A DNA stretch of 64,000 bases from Asaia bogorensis (GTDB taxonomy: Bacteria > Pseudomonadota > Alphaproteobacteria > Acetobacterales > Acetobacteraceae): contig CALQTN020000007.1 in assembly GCA_943333505.2 (NCBI GenBank), positions 39,266 through 103,265 on the forward strand, written 5' to 3'. The translations under genes and the position numbers were made by a program. The notes beneath the pieces were generated by a model that saw only the letters and a program-made list of their open reading frames with translations, was not told where the DNA came from and searched no databases. This document shows positions 20,710 to 28,980 of the stretch, piece after piece. Every line of letters starts with the position of its first letter. Within the stretch, counting starts at the first letter, position 1.

Positions 20710-22092
20710 ATGATCGACCAGACCCTGCCGTGTGTGGCAGCCTCCATGTCAGCCCGGCCGCTTTACGCGGTCCGCGCCAACGACCTGTCAGGTTTGTTCG
20801 CAAAGCTCACTGCTGCGCAACGCGGATACCTCACCGATAGCGGTTTTGCCGGCCGTGCGGGTGAATTGGCGCTGTTGCCTGGCGATACTGGTGTGGTCGG
20901 TGCGGTGGCAGGGTTGGGCGCAGATCGCGGTCCCAACGCATTTGGATCATTGGCAACCCGCCTGCCTGAGGGCGACTGGACACTGGTCGCTGGCGATTTC
21001 GATCCCGCAGCCGCGGCGCTCGGATTTTGCCTTGGCGCCTATAGCTACCAGGGCTTCAAACAACCGAAGCGTGCCGTCGCCCGTTTGGTGGCGCCGGCCG
21101 GCAGCGCGGCGGCTTTGTCGCAGGCGCGGGCGATTTGGATGGTACGCGACCTGATTAATACGCCCGCGAACTTGCTGGGGCCGGCTGAGCTCGCGGACGC
21201 CGCCCTGGCACTCGGCGCAGCAAATGGCGCTGTATGCCATCGAATCGAAGGCGCCGCCCTCGACGCCGCCTATCCTACCGTTGCCGCCGTTGGTCGCGGC
21301 TCAGACCGCCCACCAGTCGTCGCAGGCTTCACTTGGCGCGGCAGCAAGGCGGGTGCCGACGCACCGCTGATTTCACTCTGCGGAAAAGGCGTGGTTTTCG
21401 ACACTGGCGGCTACGATCTTAAGCCGTCTGCCGGTATGTTGCGGATGAAAAAGGACATGGGCGGTGCGGCCAACGTGCTCGGCATGGCGCGCATCATGAT
21501 GGAAGCCGACCTGCCGATCCGCCTTTCAGTCCGGGTCGGGTGCGTGGAAAACTCGGTCTCCGGTCACGCGATGCGCCCGCTGGACGTTATCCGCACCCGC
21601 CGCGGCCTGACCGTGGAAATCGGCAACACCGATGCCGAAGGTCGGTTGGTCCTCTGTGACCTGCTGGCCGAGGCGTCAGACGAAAATCCCGATCTGTTGA
21701 TCGACTGCGCAACCCTGACCGGGGCAGCACGGGTTGCCCTCGGGCCCGAATTGCCTGCCCTGTTCTGCAATGATGATGCCTGGGCCGCGCGTCTGATCGC
21801 CGCCGGCACGGATCGACACGACCCGATGTGGCGCCTACCGCTTTGGGACGGATATGACAGCTGGCTGGACAGCACGATCGCCGATCTCAACAACGTGTCC
21901 AGCAAACCCATGGCAGGAGCGGTTACCGCTGCCCTCTACATGCGCCGCTTCATCGCACCTGGCGTGAAATGGGCGCATTTCGACATGTATGCCTGGAATG
22001 ATGCCACCCGCCCCGGCAGACCCGAAGGCGGCGAGGCGCAGATCATCCGTGCCGTCAGTGCGGCCGTCGCCGCGAGTTTGCCAACCGCCTGA
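20710..22092 (+). CDS. M17-family leucyl aminopeptidase
   Basis: Cytoplasmic di-zinc aminopeptidase of 460 residues that removes N-terminal residues from peptides. The catalytic core shows LCGKGVVFDTGGYDLKPS (Lys and Asp ligands), KKDMGGAANVLG and the family signature NTDAEGRLVLCD. Active-site Lys and Asp residues are present. The N-terminal domain is shorter than in E. coli PepA, which fits the alphaproteobacterial subgroup close to PepB. GTG at 20707 and ATG at 20710 are adjacent and the ATG is preferred. A GCACT-TCCCG-AGTGC mini-hairpin lies just before it. The gene stands alone behind a possible operator array. Confidence 0.9.
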   Translation: MIDQTLPCVAASMSARPLYAVRANDLSGLFAKLTAAQRGYLTDSGFAGRAGELALLPGDTGVVGAVAGLGADRGPNAFGSLATRLPEGDWTLVAGDFDPAAAALGFCLGAYSYQGFKQPKRAVARLVAPAGSAAALSQARAIWMVRDLINTPANLLGPAELADAALALGAANGAVCHRIEGAALDAAYPTVAAVGRGSDRPPVVAGFTWRGSKAGADAPLISLCGKGVVFDTGGYDLKPSAGMLRMKKDMGGAANVLGMARIMMEADLPIRLSVRVGCVENSVSGHAMRPLDVIRTRRGLTVEIGNTDAEGRLVLCDLLAEASDENPDLLIDCATLTGAARVALGPELPALFCNDDAWAARLIAAGTDRHDPMWRLPLWDGYDSWLDSTIADLNNVSSKPMAGAVTAALYMRRFIAPGVKWAHFDMYAWNDATRPGRPEGGEAQIIRAVSAAVAASLPTA

Positions 22093-22163
22093 CCGGGTCG
22101 GCCCGGTTGCTCCGGCCGTCACTCCCTACGCTCCGATTTTATTCACATCATAGGATTAATCCC

Positions 22164-22691
22164 ATGGCCGCTTCCCCCACTACCGTCACCACCGACCAGT
22201 TGGTCAGCGTTCTGCGCGACACCACGGTTTCCCTGGTCCGTCGCGACGGACCCGATTTATCGGCCCGCCAACTTGGCGTGTTCCTGACCTGCTACCTTAC
22301 TGATATCGGTCAAACCGTCCGTGGCCTCGCCGCCCACCTCCATGTCTCCAAGCCTGCCATCACCCGCGCCCTTGACCGGCTTGGTGAGCTCGATCTCGCC
22401 CGCCGCAAAACCGATCCGGCTGATCGCCGCAGCGTGCTGGTGCAGCGCACCCCGAAAGGCAATACTTTCCTGAAGGATCTGCGCGGCATGTTGGCCGAAG
22501 CGGCGACCGATGCGGACAAAGCTGAAGCAGCCCCGGCGCCAGTCGCCAAGCCGGCCGCGAAGGCCGCGAAACCGGCAAAAGCCGCCAAGGCTGCTCCGGT
22601 CAAAGCGGCCGCGAAGCCCGCCAAGGCCGCAGCAAAGCCCGCCAAGGCCAAAGCCAAAGCCGCCCCGGCAAAGAAGAAGTCCAAGGCCTGA
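22164..22691 (+). CDS. MarR-like winged-helix protein with histone-H1-like tail
   Basis: Protein of 175 residues. Residues ~8-110 form a MarR-type winged helix (LSARQLGVFLTCYL, then the recognition segment VRGLAAHLHVSKPAITRALDRLGELDLARRK, and wing DPADRRSVLVQRT). Residues ~120-175 are almost only A, K and P (KPAKAAAKPAKAKAKAAPAKKKSKA in overlapping blocks) and resemble histone-H1/AlgP-type tails that bind DNA non-specifically. The start ATG at 22164 gives MAASPTTVTT. The stop TGA falls in the truncated family-A repeat, so the repeat sets the C-terminus. Target genes and ligand are unknown. Confidence 0.82.
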   Translation: MAASPTTVTTDQLVSVLRDTTVSLVRRDGPDLSARQLGVFLTCYLTDIGQTVRGLAAHLHVSKPAITRALDRLGELDLARRKTDPADRRSVLVQRTPKGNTFLKDLRGMLAEAATDADKAEAAPAPVAKPAAKAAKPAKAAKAAPVKAAAKPAKAAAKPAKAKAKAAPAKKKSKA

Positions 22692-22756
22692 ATCACGCGA
22701 CCAAGCAAAGAATTAGAGAGTGATGACCGCGCCTATCGGCGGTCATCACTCTCTAA
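22688..22756 (+). repeat. Palindromic repeat family A, copy 3 (5'-truncated)
   Basis: A 69-bp copy that begins inside the element (CTGAATCACGCGACCAA) and keeps the terminal hairpin AGAGAGTGATGACCGC / GCGGTCATCACTCTCT with complementary changes in both arms and loop CGCCTATCG. Its TGA is the stop codon of the winged-helix gene. It lies between convergent genes. Confidence 0.92.
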
Positions 22757-22806
22757 AATTCAGCCGCCGTCCCCTTCAGTGGGATCGACGGCGGAATGTC
22801 ATGCGG

Positions 22807-25290
22807 CTACGCGACCCATCGCTGTGCACTGGCCTCCAGCAAACGCGGCACCTCACTCGCCGGGCGCGGCGGGCTGAAGAAGTAGCCCTGCACTTCGGTG
22901 CACCCGTCGGCGACCAGTCGGTTCAACTGCTCCACCGTCTCGACGCCCTCAGCAGTTGTGGAAATTCCAAGCGACCGTCCAAGCCCGGCAATCGCGCGAA
23001 CAATCGCCGACGAGTCCGCCTCATCCGGCAGGCCACGTACAAAGCTCTTGTCGATTTTGAGCTTGTCGAACGGAAAGCTGTTAAGATAGCTCAGCGATGA
23101 ATAGCCGGTCCCGAAATCGTCGAGCGATATCCGGACCCCTAGCGCCCGCAAGCGGTGCAAAGCGGCCAATGTCGGTTCGTTTTCTTGCAGCAACAGGCCT
23201 TCAGTGATTTCCAGTTCGAGCCTGGTTGGCGATAATCCGCTGTCGCGTAACGCCGCTTCGACCTGCTCAACAATACCGCCAGTCGCGGTCGATTGCATGA
23301 ACTGGATTGGCGACAGATTAACCGCGACCCCGACATTGATCGGCCAACGCATCGCCTCGGCACAGGCAGTTCGCAGCACCCATTCCCCGATCGGGACGAT
23401 CAACCCAACTTCCTCGGCGAGCGGGATGAACCGATCCGGTGGCACCAGCCCGGACACCGGATGTCGCCAACGGATCAGTGCCTCGAACGACTTAACCCGA
23501 CGCTCCGCCAGCGAGATCAGCGGCTGATAGAAAAGCTCGAATTCATCGCGCAGCAACGCCTGGCGTAAATCGGCTTCAAAGGTACGGCGGGAATGGGCGG
23601 CCTCATCCATTTCCGGCACGAAAATCCGCCACACCCCACCGCCATCTTGCTTGGCGTGATCGAGCGCGAGGTCAGCGTTGCGCAACAGCCGCTCGTGATC
23701 GCACTGAGCGGAGGAGGAAACCGCGATCCCGATCGATGCCCTGATCACCACCGCATGGTTGTCGATAACAAAAGGACGGGCCATGATGTCGATCAGGCGG
23801 TCGGCCAGGGCAGTCACCGCAGCTGGGTCGTCCACTTTGCGTTGAATGATGGCAAACTCGTCGCCGCCCAGGCGCGCGACCAGATCTTTGTCGCGCACAG
23901 ATTGGCGCAACCTGGCGGCAATCTCGCAGAGCAAGGCATCGCCGATCGCATAGCCGTTGGTGTCGTTCACGGTCTTAAAACGATCAAGATTGACGCAATG
24001 TACCGCAAAATTAGGGTCTGGCGTGGCGCAGACCGCACACAACGCCTCCTGAAGTGCAGCACGATTGGGCAGATCGGTCAGCACGTCATGGCGGGACATG
24101 TGCGCAATCCTTGCGACACTTCGGTTTTGCTCGGTGACATCCTCGTACGTGCAAACCCAGCCGCCACCCTCCATTGGTACACGCCGCAGCGACAGCATGC
24201 GCCCACTGCCCATCATAAGCTGTTCAACCGTCTGTCGCCGGATCGCAAAACGCGCGCGGGCGTCACGTTCCAAGGTCGAAAGATCGCGGCCGGGCAGATT
24301 GCCCGCGGCTCGGCTCAACGCCAGTATTTCGCCAAACTTTATGCCCGGCGCCAGCAATTCACCGGGCACACCATGCAGCGTCTGGAATTGCCGATTGCTC
24401 ACCATCAGGTGAAGTCCGGCATCAAGCATGATGAGCCCCTGGCCCATATTGTTGAGCGCGGCGTCGAGCATGCGGTTGGCGGCAGTGAGCGATGCGCCGC
24501 GTCGGCGCGCTTCGGCGGCAGTGTCGCGGAAAATCGCAACCGCCCGCGCCATATCCCCGACTTCATCGGCGTCGTCCAATGATGGAACCGACAAGACGTC
24601 GTCATCACGCGCCAGATCCAGCATCACCACGGTGATGGCGCCCAGGCGGCGCAGCACCCCGATCGTCGCAAATACGCCAATGATCGCAATCGCCAGTGCC
24701 AACGCTGTGCCAAGCACAATCCACAGCAGCATCATTTTGGCCGTTGCGCGCAGCCGGGCGACGGCGCCTGCAACCTCATCCGCGCGTCGGCTGCGCCAAT
24801 CCTGAATGGCGGCGGCAACTTGGTCGGCCTCGGTGGAGTAGGCTGCGGATTGCTCGCCGCCATGCTGCCCCATTGCCGCTTGGCCCAGTGATAACAGGCG
24901 CGGCAAGCGGCTGGCGACTTCACGGACAGCCCAGGCGTTCGCCGGCGCGGCCGCCAATTCCGCCGCGACATCCCGCTCGATCTGAAGCCCCAGCCGTACA
25001 AATTCATCTGCCATCGCGGCACGCCGCGGACCGCCAGATGGTTCGTCGGCCACCAGCAGCCGTTGCCGTTGCAGCGCGACAGCCACCGTATCAACCCGAC
25101 GCAGCCAGACGAGGCCGTCATCAAAGAGCGACCCACTCAACACTTTGACAGAATAGGCATCCCAGACTGCACCGCCACACACCACACTCATGGCGATCAG
25201 TGATAGCGTGACGACAAGTCGCAACTTGCCTCCAATGCCCAGACGCTCCCGCACCAAGCCGGCGCGATCTCGGTCATGCCCCATATCCAT
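22807..25290 (-). CDS. Membrane sensor diguanylate cyclase/phosphodiesterase (HAMP-PAS-GGDEF-EAL)
   Basis: Inner-membrane signalling protein of 827 residues that may make and degrade cyclic-di-GMP. TM1 is at ~22-44 (LRLVVTLSLIAMSVVCGGAVW), followed by a helical periplasmic sensor, TM2 at ~193-213 (MLLWIVLGTALALAIAIIGVFA), and HAMP to ~265. A PAS-like segment (~268-385, ALNNMGQGLIMLDAGLHLMVSN) comes next, then GGDEF (residues 475-479, intact) and EAL (603-605, intact) with DDFGTGYSSLSYL. Both catalytic motifs are complete, so either activity is possible. Divergent from it is the AT-rich sigma-54 region. The input signal is unknown. Confidence 0.92.
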   Translation of the reverse strand: MDMGHDRDRAGLVRERLGIGGKLRLVVTLSLIAMSVVCGGAVWDAYSVKVLSGSLFDDGLVWLRRVDTVAVALQRQRLLVADEPSGGPRRAAMADEFVRLGLQIERDVAAELAAAPANAWAVREVASRLPRLLSLGQAAMGQHGGEQSAAYSTEADQVAAAIQDWRSRRADEVAGAVARLRATAKMMLLWIVLGTALALAIAIIGVFATIGVLRRLGAITVVMLDLARDDDVLSVPSLDDADEVGDMARAVAIFRDTAAEARRRGASLTAANRMLDAALNNMGQGLIMLDAGLHLMVSNRQFQTLHGVPGELLAPGIKFGEILALSRAAGNLPGRDLSTLERDARARFAIRRQTVEQLMMGSGRMLSLRRVPMEGGGWVCTYEDVTEQNRSVARIAHMSRHDVLTDLPNRAALQEALCAVCATPDPNFAVHCVNLDRFKTVNDTNGYAIGDALLCEIAARLRQSVRDKDLVARLGGDEFAIIQRKVDDPAAVTALADRLIDIMARPFVIDNHAVVIRASIGIAVSSSAQCDHERLLRNADLALDHAKQDGGGVWRIFVPEMDEAAHSRRTFEADLRQALLRDEFELFYQPLISLAERRVKSFEALIRWRHPVSGLVPPDRFIPLAEEVGLIVPIGEWVLRTACAEAMRWPINVGVAVNLSPIQFMQSTATGGIVEQVEAALRDSGLSPTRLELEITEGLLLQENEPTLAALHRLRALGVRISLDDFGTGYSSLSYLNSFPFDKLKIDKSFVRGLPDEADSSAIVRAIAGLGRSLGISTTAEGVETVEQLNRLVADGCTEVQGYFFSPPRPASEVPRLLEASAQRWVA

Positions 25291-25490
25291 CCATGCCCCA
25301 ACAGTTCAGCACGACCGCTCAACGGTCGACGGCAGGATCATGGTCAGCCGAATATGGTTAGTAATTCGTTGCCGGGAGCAAGAATTCGCAAAAAGAGATG
25401 AAAATTTCATGTGACCGGCATTGGATGGCAGCCGGGTCTCCCCCACCACGCGATTTTGTCGCATTTAGCATGTGATATATATCAATGCGG

Positions 25491-25508
25491 TTGGCACGCC
25501 GTTTGCTA
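25491..25508 (+). promoter_or_regulatory. Sigma-54 (RpoN) promoter, near-perfect consensus
   Basis: TTGGCACG-CCGT-TTGCTA matches YTGGCACG-N4-TTGCW. GG (-24) and GC (-12) are exactly 10 bp apart. The predicted start is near 25518, reading right. Palindromes TGATATATATCA (25473-25484) and ATGAAAATTTCAT (25398-25410) lie upstream and could bind a regulator or enhancer protein. No protein gene follows in this direction before the hairpin at 25721. Confidence 0.75.
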
Positions 25509-25517
25509 CACTCTCTT

Positions 25518-25760
25518 GCGTCCCGGTATTTACGGGAAAAAATTCGAGTGACTGGGCTAGATATTAAATATTCTTGGTCAATAAACTGATTTATTAACCT
25601 AAAAATGTCTTTTTTTAATAGAAAAAATGGACTAATGTTATGAATTTCGTATTTTTAAAGACAAAATTCCAGCCAAATATTTCATAACTCGTTATATAAG
25701 CTCTAAATTTATAAAAATCTGGCCTGGTAAATGCTTTCCAATTATTTACCAGGCCATTTT
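25518..25760 (+). ncRNA. Candidate sigma-54-dependent small RNA
   Basis: About 240 nt between the sigma-54 promoter and a bidirectional hairpin terminator (25721-25760). The stretch is strongly AT-rich in a high-GC genome. No convincing protein gene is present: the longest plus-strand ATG frame seen (near 25604, 12 codons) lacks a ribosome site. It contains a T-rich stretch near 25610. Sigma-54-driven sRNAs are known elsewhere (CrcZ, NrsZ, Qrr). Identity here is inferred from the promoter plus terminator only. Confidence 0.5.
25721..25760 (+). terminator. Bidirectional intrinsic terminator in AT-rich region
   Basis: Perfect 12-bp stem GGCCTGGTAAAT (25721-25732) / ATTTACCAGGCC (25744-25755), 11-nt loop, followed by ATTTTTATC. 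On the other strand the hairpin is followed by AGATTTTTAT, so it can stop transcription both ways. Confidence 0.88.
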
Positions 25761-25764
25761 TATC

Positions 25765-25806
25765 AGAGCATGACGACCGCAGATAGCGCGCGGTCATCAC
25801 GCCCTA
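25765..25806 (+). repeat. Palindromic repeat family A, copy 7 (hairpin only, degenerate)
   Basis: AGAGCATGACGACCGC / GCGGTCATCACGCCCT around an altered loop. The left part of the element is missing and two pairs are mismatched. It lies just past the end of the intradiol dioxygenase gene. Confidence 0.75.
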
Positions 25807-25858
25807 AAACGGCATCGCACCACCCACGATCCAGGACAAAGTCGCCTCAGGGAATGCC

Positions 25859-26434
25859 CTATCCGGCACCCAAAACAATATCCCATTTTACCCGCAATGC
25901 GCCGGGCTCAGACGGATCGGCAACCGGCGTCACGATCAACGCATCCTTGCGTCTCGCACTTTGCAGAAACGGGTCGCTATTGTTGTACGGGTCACCCGCG
26001 AAATACATTTGCGTTACCAGGCGTTCATTCCTGCCGGTCACAAGAAAATGAATATGGGCCGGCCGCATCATGGTGGGGGTCACCGGATAGGGTTTCGGCA
26101 GGATGGTTTTCAGGAGATACTGCCCATCCGCACCGCTTTGCAGGACCGCAAACCCCGCGAAATGGGGATCGAGCGGCGCGGGATTGGTGTCCGCGGGATG
26201 GGCGTAGCGGCCGTGCTGATTGGCCTGCCAGATCTCAATTGTCGCATCGGCAACCGGCTTGCCACTGCTGGCCATGATCCGTCCGCCAACATAGAGCACC
26301 GTGCCTTCGGCCGTGCCATCGGCATGGCGGGTCAGGTCCCCGCTGCGATCCGCGGCTTGGCTGAGCGGGTAGAAAGGCCCCAGAATTTGGTCGGGGGTGC
26401 GCGGCAAAGCGCTCGGGGCGAGGGTATCAGACAT
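25859..26434 (-). CDS. Intradiol ring-cleavage dioxygenase (protocatechuate 3,4-dioxygenase-like)
   Basis: Fe(III)-dependent dioxygenase of 191 residues that would split a catechol-type ring between the hydroxyls. All four iron ligands are visible: Y77 (NQHGRYAHP), Y116 (KPYPVTP), H127 and H129 (RPAHIHF). Size and start (PDQILGPFYPL) fit the single-chain PcaGH-like group rather than catechol 1,2-dioxygenases. The ATG at 26434 has AAGGATCATCCA before it and is chosen over an ATG nine codons upstream. There are no pca genes nearby, so the substrate is open. A family-B repeat lies 28 bp upstream, as for the extradiol gene at 8 kb. Confidence 0.87.
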   Translation of the reverse strand: MSDTLAPSALPRTPDQILGPFYPLSQAADRSGDLTRHADGTAEGTVLYVGGRIMASSGKPVADATIEIWQANQHGRYAHPADTNPAPLDPHFAGFAVLQSGADGQYLLKTILPKPYPVTPTMMRPAHIHFLVTGRNERLVTQMYFAGDPYNNSDPFLQSARRKDALIVTPVADPSEPGALRVKWDIVLGAG

Positions 26435-26462
26435 TGGATGATCCTTCGTGCGGGAAAGCAAT

Positions 26463-26569
26463 TAGATCATCATTCGTTCAATCGGCTTCGATTGGGCGGA
26501 TAAAGATGATCGTGAAAACAAGACTCTAGAACGTGTCTACTGTTTCAACTTCAACGGATCACGCTCTAG
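26463..26569 (-). repeat. Dispersed repeat family B, copy 2 (inverted to copy 1)
   Basis: The reverse complement matches copy 1 over its full ~107 bp with few substitutions (for example shared ATCCGTTGAAGTTGAA and CGAAGCCGATTGAACGAAT). TAG-containing ends are retained (TTAG on the left, CTAG on the right). It lies 28 bp upstream of the intradiol dioxygenase start. Confidence 0.88.
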
Positions 26570-26666
26570 GCACAATTTTGCGCCAATTCGCGCCAATCCG
26601 CCAGTGCAGCTTGCGGCACCGCCGGGTGAATTGTAGCGTCCAGCCTGCCTGAGGAGGAAGCCCCTT

Positions 26667-26867
26667 ATGCTGATCCCAACCATTACAGCCTATGCCAGCA
26701 CCGGCGCGCTGGTATCTATTTTATTTCTGGTGTTTGGCATCGATCGGATCGATCCGGCGGCGCGCGGTGCCTACGCGTTTCGACCGTTGCTGGTGCCTGG
26801 GCTGGTCCTGCTGTGGCCGCTGGTTTTGTGGCGCTGGCTCGCGCTGACCTTGTGGCCGGCACGCTGA
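26667..26867 (+). CDS. Small membrane protein, first gene of Rieske operon
   Basis: Protein of 66 residues with two hydrophobic segments (TGALVSILFLVFGI and LLVPGLVLLWPLVLW), likely an integral inner-membrane hairpin. I do not recognise the family. GAGGAGGAAG stands ten bases before the ATG at 26667, a strong ribosome site. The next gene starts two bases after its stop, and the whole series to 28972 is tightly packed, so this is the first gene of the operon. A role as an accessory subunit of the downstream Rieske/ferric-reductase protein is inferred from context. Confidence 0.7.
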   Translation: MLIPTITAYASTGALVSILFLVFGIDRIDPAARGAYAFRPLLVPGLVLLWPLVLWRWLALTLWPAR

Positions 26868-26869
26868 TC

Positions 26870-27010
26870 ATGCGGCGTCGCCACCGTCGTAACCATTTAC
26901 GGTTTTGGGGTGCGCTTGCGGTTTTGTTGCCGCTGTTGCTGCTTGCCGCCATTGGGTCACGCCAGACCATCCCAGCCTCGGTCACCCCGATCCGGCTCGC
27001 CCCACCATGA
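26870..27010 (+). CDS. Very small single-span membrane protein
   Basis: A 46-residue frame: Arg-rich start MRRRHRRNHLRFW, one hydrophobic segment ALAVLLPLLLLAAIG, then a short polar tail. It may be an N-in membrane anchor or an uncleaved signal. Evidence for reality is its spacing: it begins two bases after the preceding stop, and its stop overlaps the next ATG (ATGA at 27007-27010). No homologue is recognised. It is easily missed because it is so short. Confidence 0.62.
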   Translation: MRRRHRRNHLRFWGALAVLLPLLLLAAIGSRQTIPASVTPIRLAPP

Positions 27011-28059
27011 GCGCGCGGTACGAAGCTGTGGGCTGGAACCGTAGCAAAATTGTCTATGATGCGGTTCTGATCAGCATAATCCTGGCTTACTATTATTTAT
27101 ATGTCGCAATCGGTGCCGCGACCGCCCCGATTGGTACCCCGCTCGACGGACCAAGCCTTGCGATGCAGGCCAGTGGAAGCTGCGCCTTCCTGTTGCTCGC
27201 ATGCGTGCTGTCGATCGGCCCTCTGGTGCGGCTCGACCCACGCTTGCTGCCATTACTGTATAACCGGCGACATTTTGGGGTCATCACCTGTGCGGTGGCG
27301 GCCGGGCATGCACAACAGGTGTTGGACTGGTATTTTGCCTTCAGCCCGACCCCGAGCCTGCAAGCAATGTTGTTCACTGACACCAGCTTTGATCGCTGGC
27401 CCGGCTTGCCGTTCATTCCGTTCGGCATCGCAGCCTTCGCAATCCTGTTCACGCTCGCCGCAACCAGCCATGATTTCTGGCTGCGCTTCCTGACCCCGCC
27501 GGTCTGGAAGGCACTGCACATGCTGATCTATGTCGCATTTGGCCTGGTGGTCGCGCATGTCGCCTTTGGCGCGCTGCAAGCCCGGTCACAGCCGCTGCTG
27601 GCAGTGTTGGTCACTGCGGTCAGCATCGGATTATGCGCGCTCCATCTCGCGGCAGGCCGGAAGGCTGTCCATGCCGATCAGGTTACGGCCCAAGTTGCGG
27701 ATACCGCGCCGTGGGTCGTGGTGGCCACGATCGACGCGATCGACGAAAACCGAGGCTTGGTGGTCAATCTGCCCGATGCCGAGGCTGTCGCGATCTTCCG
27801 ACATCAGGACCATCTCAGCGCGGTGAGCAATTTATGTGCCCACCAGAACGGCCCGCTTGGCGAAGGCCGGGTGGTCGATGGTTGCATCACCTGCCCATGG
27901 CACGGGTTTCAATATCGCCTCGCCGATGGCCGCGCACCCGCACCGTTTACCGAGAAACTGGCGACCTACCGGCTGCGCATCGACGGGCGCAACGTGTTGC
28001 TCGACCCCACCCCCAACCCGCCGGGGACCTATGTTGCCCCGACCGCGTTGCCGGCATGA
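27007..28059 (+). CDS. Ferric-reductase-like membrane protein fused to a Rieske [2Fe-2S] domain
   Basis: Protein of 350 residues. The first ~215 residues carry about six membrane helices of the ferric-reductase/YedZ type, with His pairs suited to haem binding (HFGVITCAVAAGH and HMLIYVAFGLVVAH). After TM6 a linker leads to a Rieske domain with ligands C277-x-H279 (NLCAHQN) and C296-x2-H299 (CPWHGFQY), spaced as in Rieske ferredoxins. It should pass electrons between a soluble donor and membrane haems; direction and partner are unknown. Translation is coupled on both sides by ATGA overlaps. The fusion is uncommon but recognisable. Confidence 0.87.
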   Translation: MSARYEAVGWNRSKIVYDAVLISIILAYYYLYVAIGAATAPIGTPLDGPSLAMQASGSCAFLLLACVLSIGPLVRLDPRLLPLLYNRRHFGVITCAVAAGHAQQVLDWYFAFSPTPSLQAMLFTDTSFDRWPGLPFIPFGIAAFAILFTLAATSHDFWLRFLTPPVWKALHMLIYVAFGLVVAHVAFGALQARSQPLLAVLVTAVSIGLCALHLAAGRKAVHADQVTAQVADTAPWVVVATIDAIDENRGLVVNLPDAEAVAIFRHQDHLSAVSNLCAHQNGPLGEGRVVDGCITCPWHGFQYRLADGRAPAPFTEKLATYRLRIDGRNVLLDPTPNPPGTYVAPTALPA

Positions 28060-28790
28060 GCACGCCGGACGATTTTTTCATCGGCTGGGCCGGGCGCCTG
28101 CCGCGCGATCATCTGCTCGCGGTCATCGGGCGCCTTGCCATCGGTGTGGTCGTGGTGCTGTCCCTCGGCCTGATGCTGGGGCACGGTATTGATGATCCTG
28201 GTCCGGGCGGCTTCGACCCCGGGGGTGATGTCACGCACCGCGGCGTGCTGACTATGCATCCCTCCCCTATTCTCTGGGTGCCGCCGGATGCCACTCACCC
28301 CAACGGCCATAGTCTGCTGCTGTCGGGCGATGGCAAACGCGGCCCGAAGCTTGACGGTGGATGGGACGGCCAGACGGTGGAGGCGACCGGGCCAATCATT
28401 CGCCGCGGCGCGCTGGAAATGCTCCTGATCGACCGGATTGCACCCTCACCTGGGCCAGACCTCCCCAAGCCCCCAGGGACGGCGCTGGGTCGCTGGCGCA
28501 TTGAGGGGGAAATCTGCGACGGCAAATGCGTGGCCGGCGCGATGCGTCCAGGGCGCGGTCTGACGCATCGCGCTTGTGCGATTTTGTGCCTTAACGGGGA
28601 GCTTCCCCCGGTCTTCGTCGCAGCCGGTGCAATCGACGGTCAGGATTTTCTATTGTTGGCCGGCGATGGCCATAGCGCGGCCTGGCGTGATCTGATCGGG
28701 CTGCGGGTACGCCTCGACGGCACGGTCACCCGGCACGGTGATCTGCTGATCTTCCAAGCCGAACGAAGCCAAGCGGTCGTGGTCAGATGA
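28056..28790 (+). CDS. Membrane-anchored protein of unknown function in Rieske operon
   Basis: Protein of 244 residues with one membrane helix at ~23-42 (VIGRLAIGVVVVLSLGLMLG) and a periplasmic part of ~200 residues containing Gly/Pro-rich turns, a PHP-like HPSPILWVPP stretch and paired Cys (EGEICDGKC, later CAILC). The four Cys in the folded part could form disulfides or bind a metal. No family is recognised. Its ATG overlaps the stop of the Rieske gene, and its stop overlaps the start of the next gene, so it belongs to the same membrane system. Confidence 0.75.
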   Translation: MSTPDDFFIGWAGRLPRDHLLAVIGRLAIGVVVVLSLGLMLGHGIDDPGPGGFDPGGDVTHRGVLTMHPSPILWVPPDATHPNGHSLLLSGDGKRGPKLDGGWDGQTVEATGPIIRRGALEMLLIDRIAPSPGPDLPKPPGTALGRWRIEGEICDGKCVAGAMRPGRGLTHRACAILCLNGELPPVFVAAGAIDGQDFLLLAGDGHSAAWRDLIGLRVRLDGTVTRHGDLLIFQAERSQAVVVR

Positions 28791-28972
28791 GGGGGGTAGC
28801 GATCACGCTTGGTGCCACGGTGCTGGCGGCGGCGGGTTGGTGGCTGACATCGGCGCTTTTGGTGTTCCTGGATATCTCGATCCTTGACCCGCTATTGCCC
28901 ATTGGGGCGGTGTTTATCGTATTGGGTCTGGCGGAAAATGCCCTTGGTCGTTGGGGGCCGCCGCACCCATGA
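28787..28972 (+). CDS. Small membrane protein, last gene of Rieske operon
   Basis: Protein of 61 residues with two hydrophobic segments (VAITLGATVLAAAGWWLTSALLVFL and LLPIGAVFIVLGLAENAL). It starts by ATGA overlap with the 244-residue gene. No family is recognised. A hairpin with a T-rich tail follows at 28981-29012, so the operon ends here. Confidence 0.7.
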   Translation: MRGVAITLGATVLAAAGWWLTSALLVFLDISILDPLLPIGAVFIVLGLAENALGRWGPPHP

Positions 28973-28980
28973 CAACAAAA

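Noticed and set aside
25615..25800. 61-codon frame on the minus strand in the AT-rich region
   Set aside because: It contains the perfect terminator hairpin and a degenerate repeat, has no ribosome site, and lacks codon bias like its neighbours.
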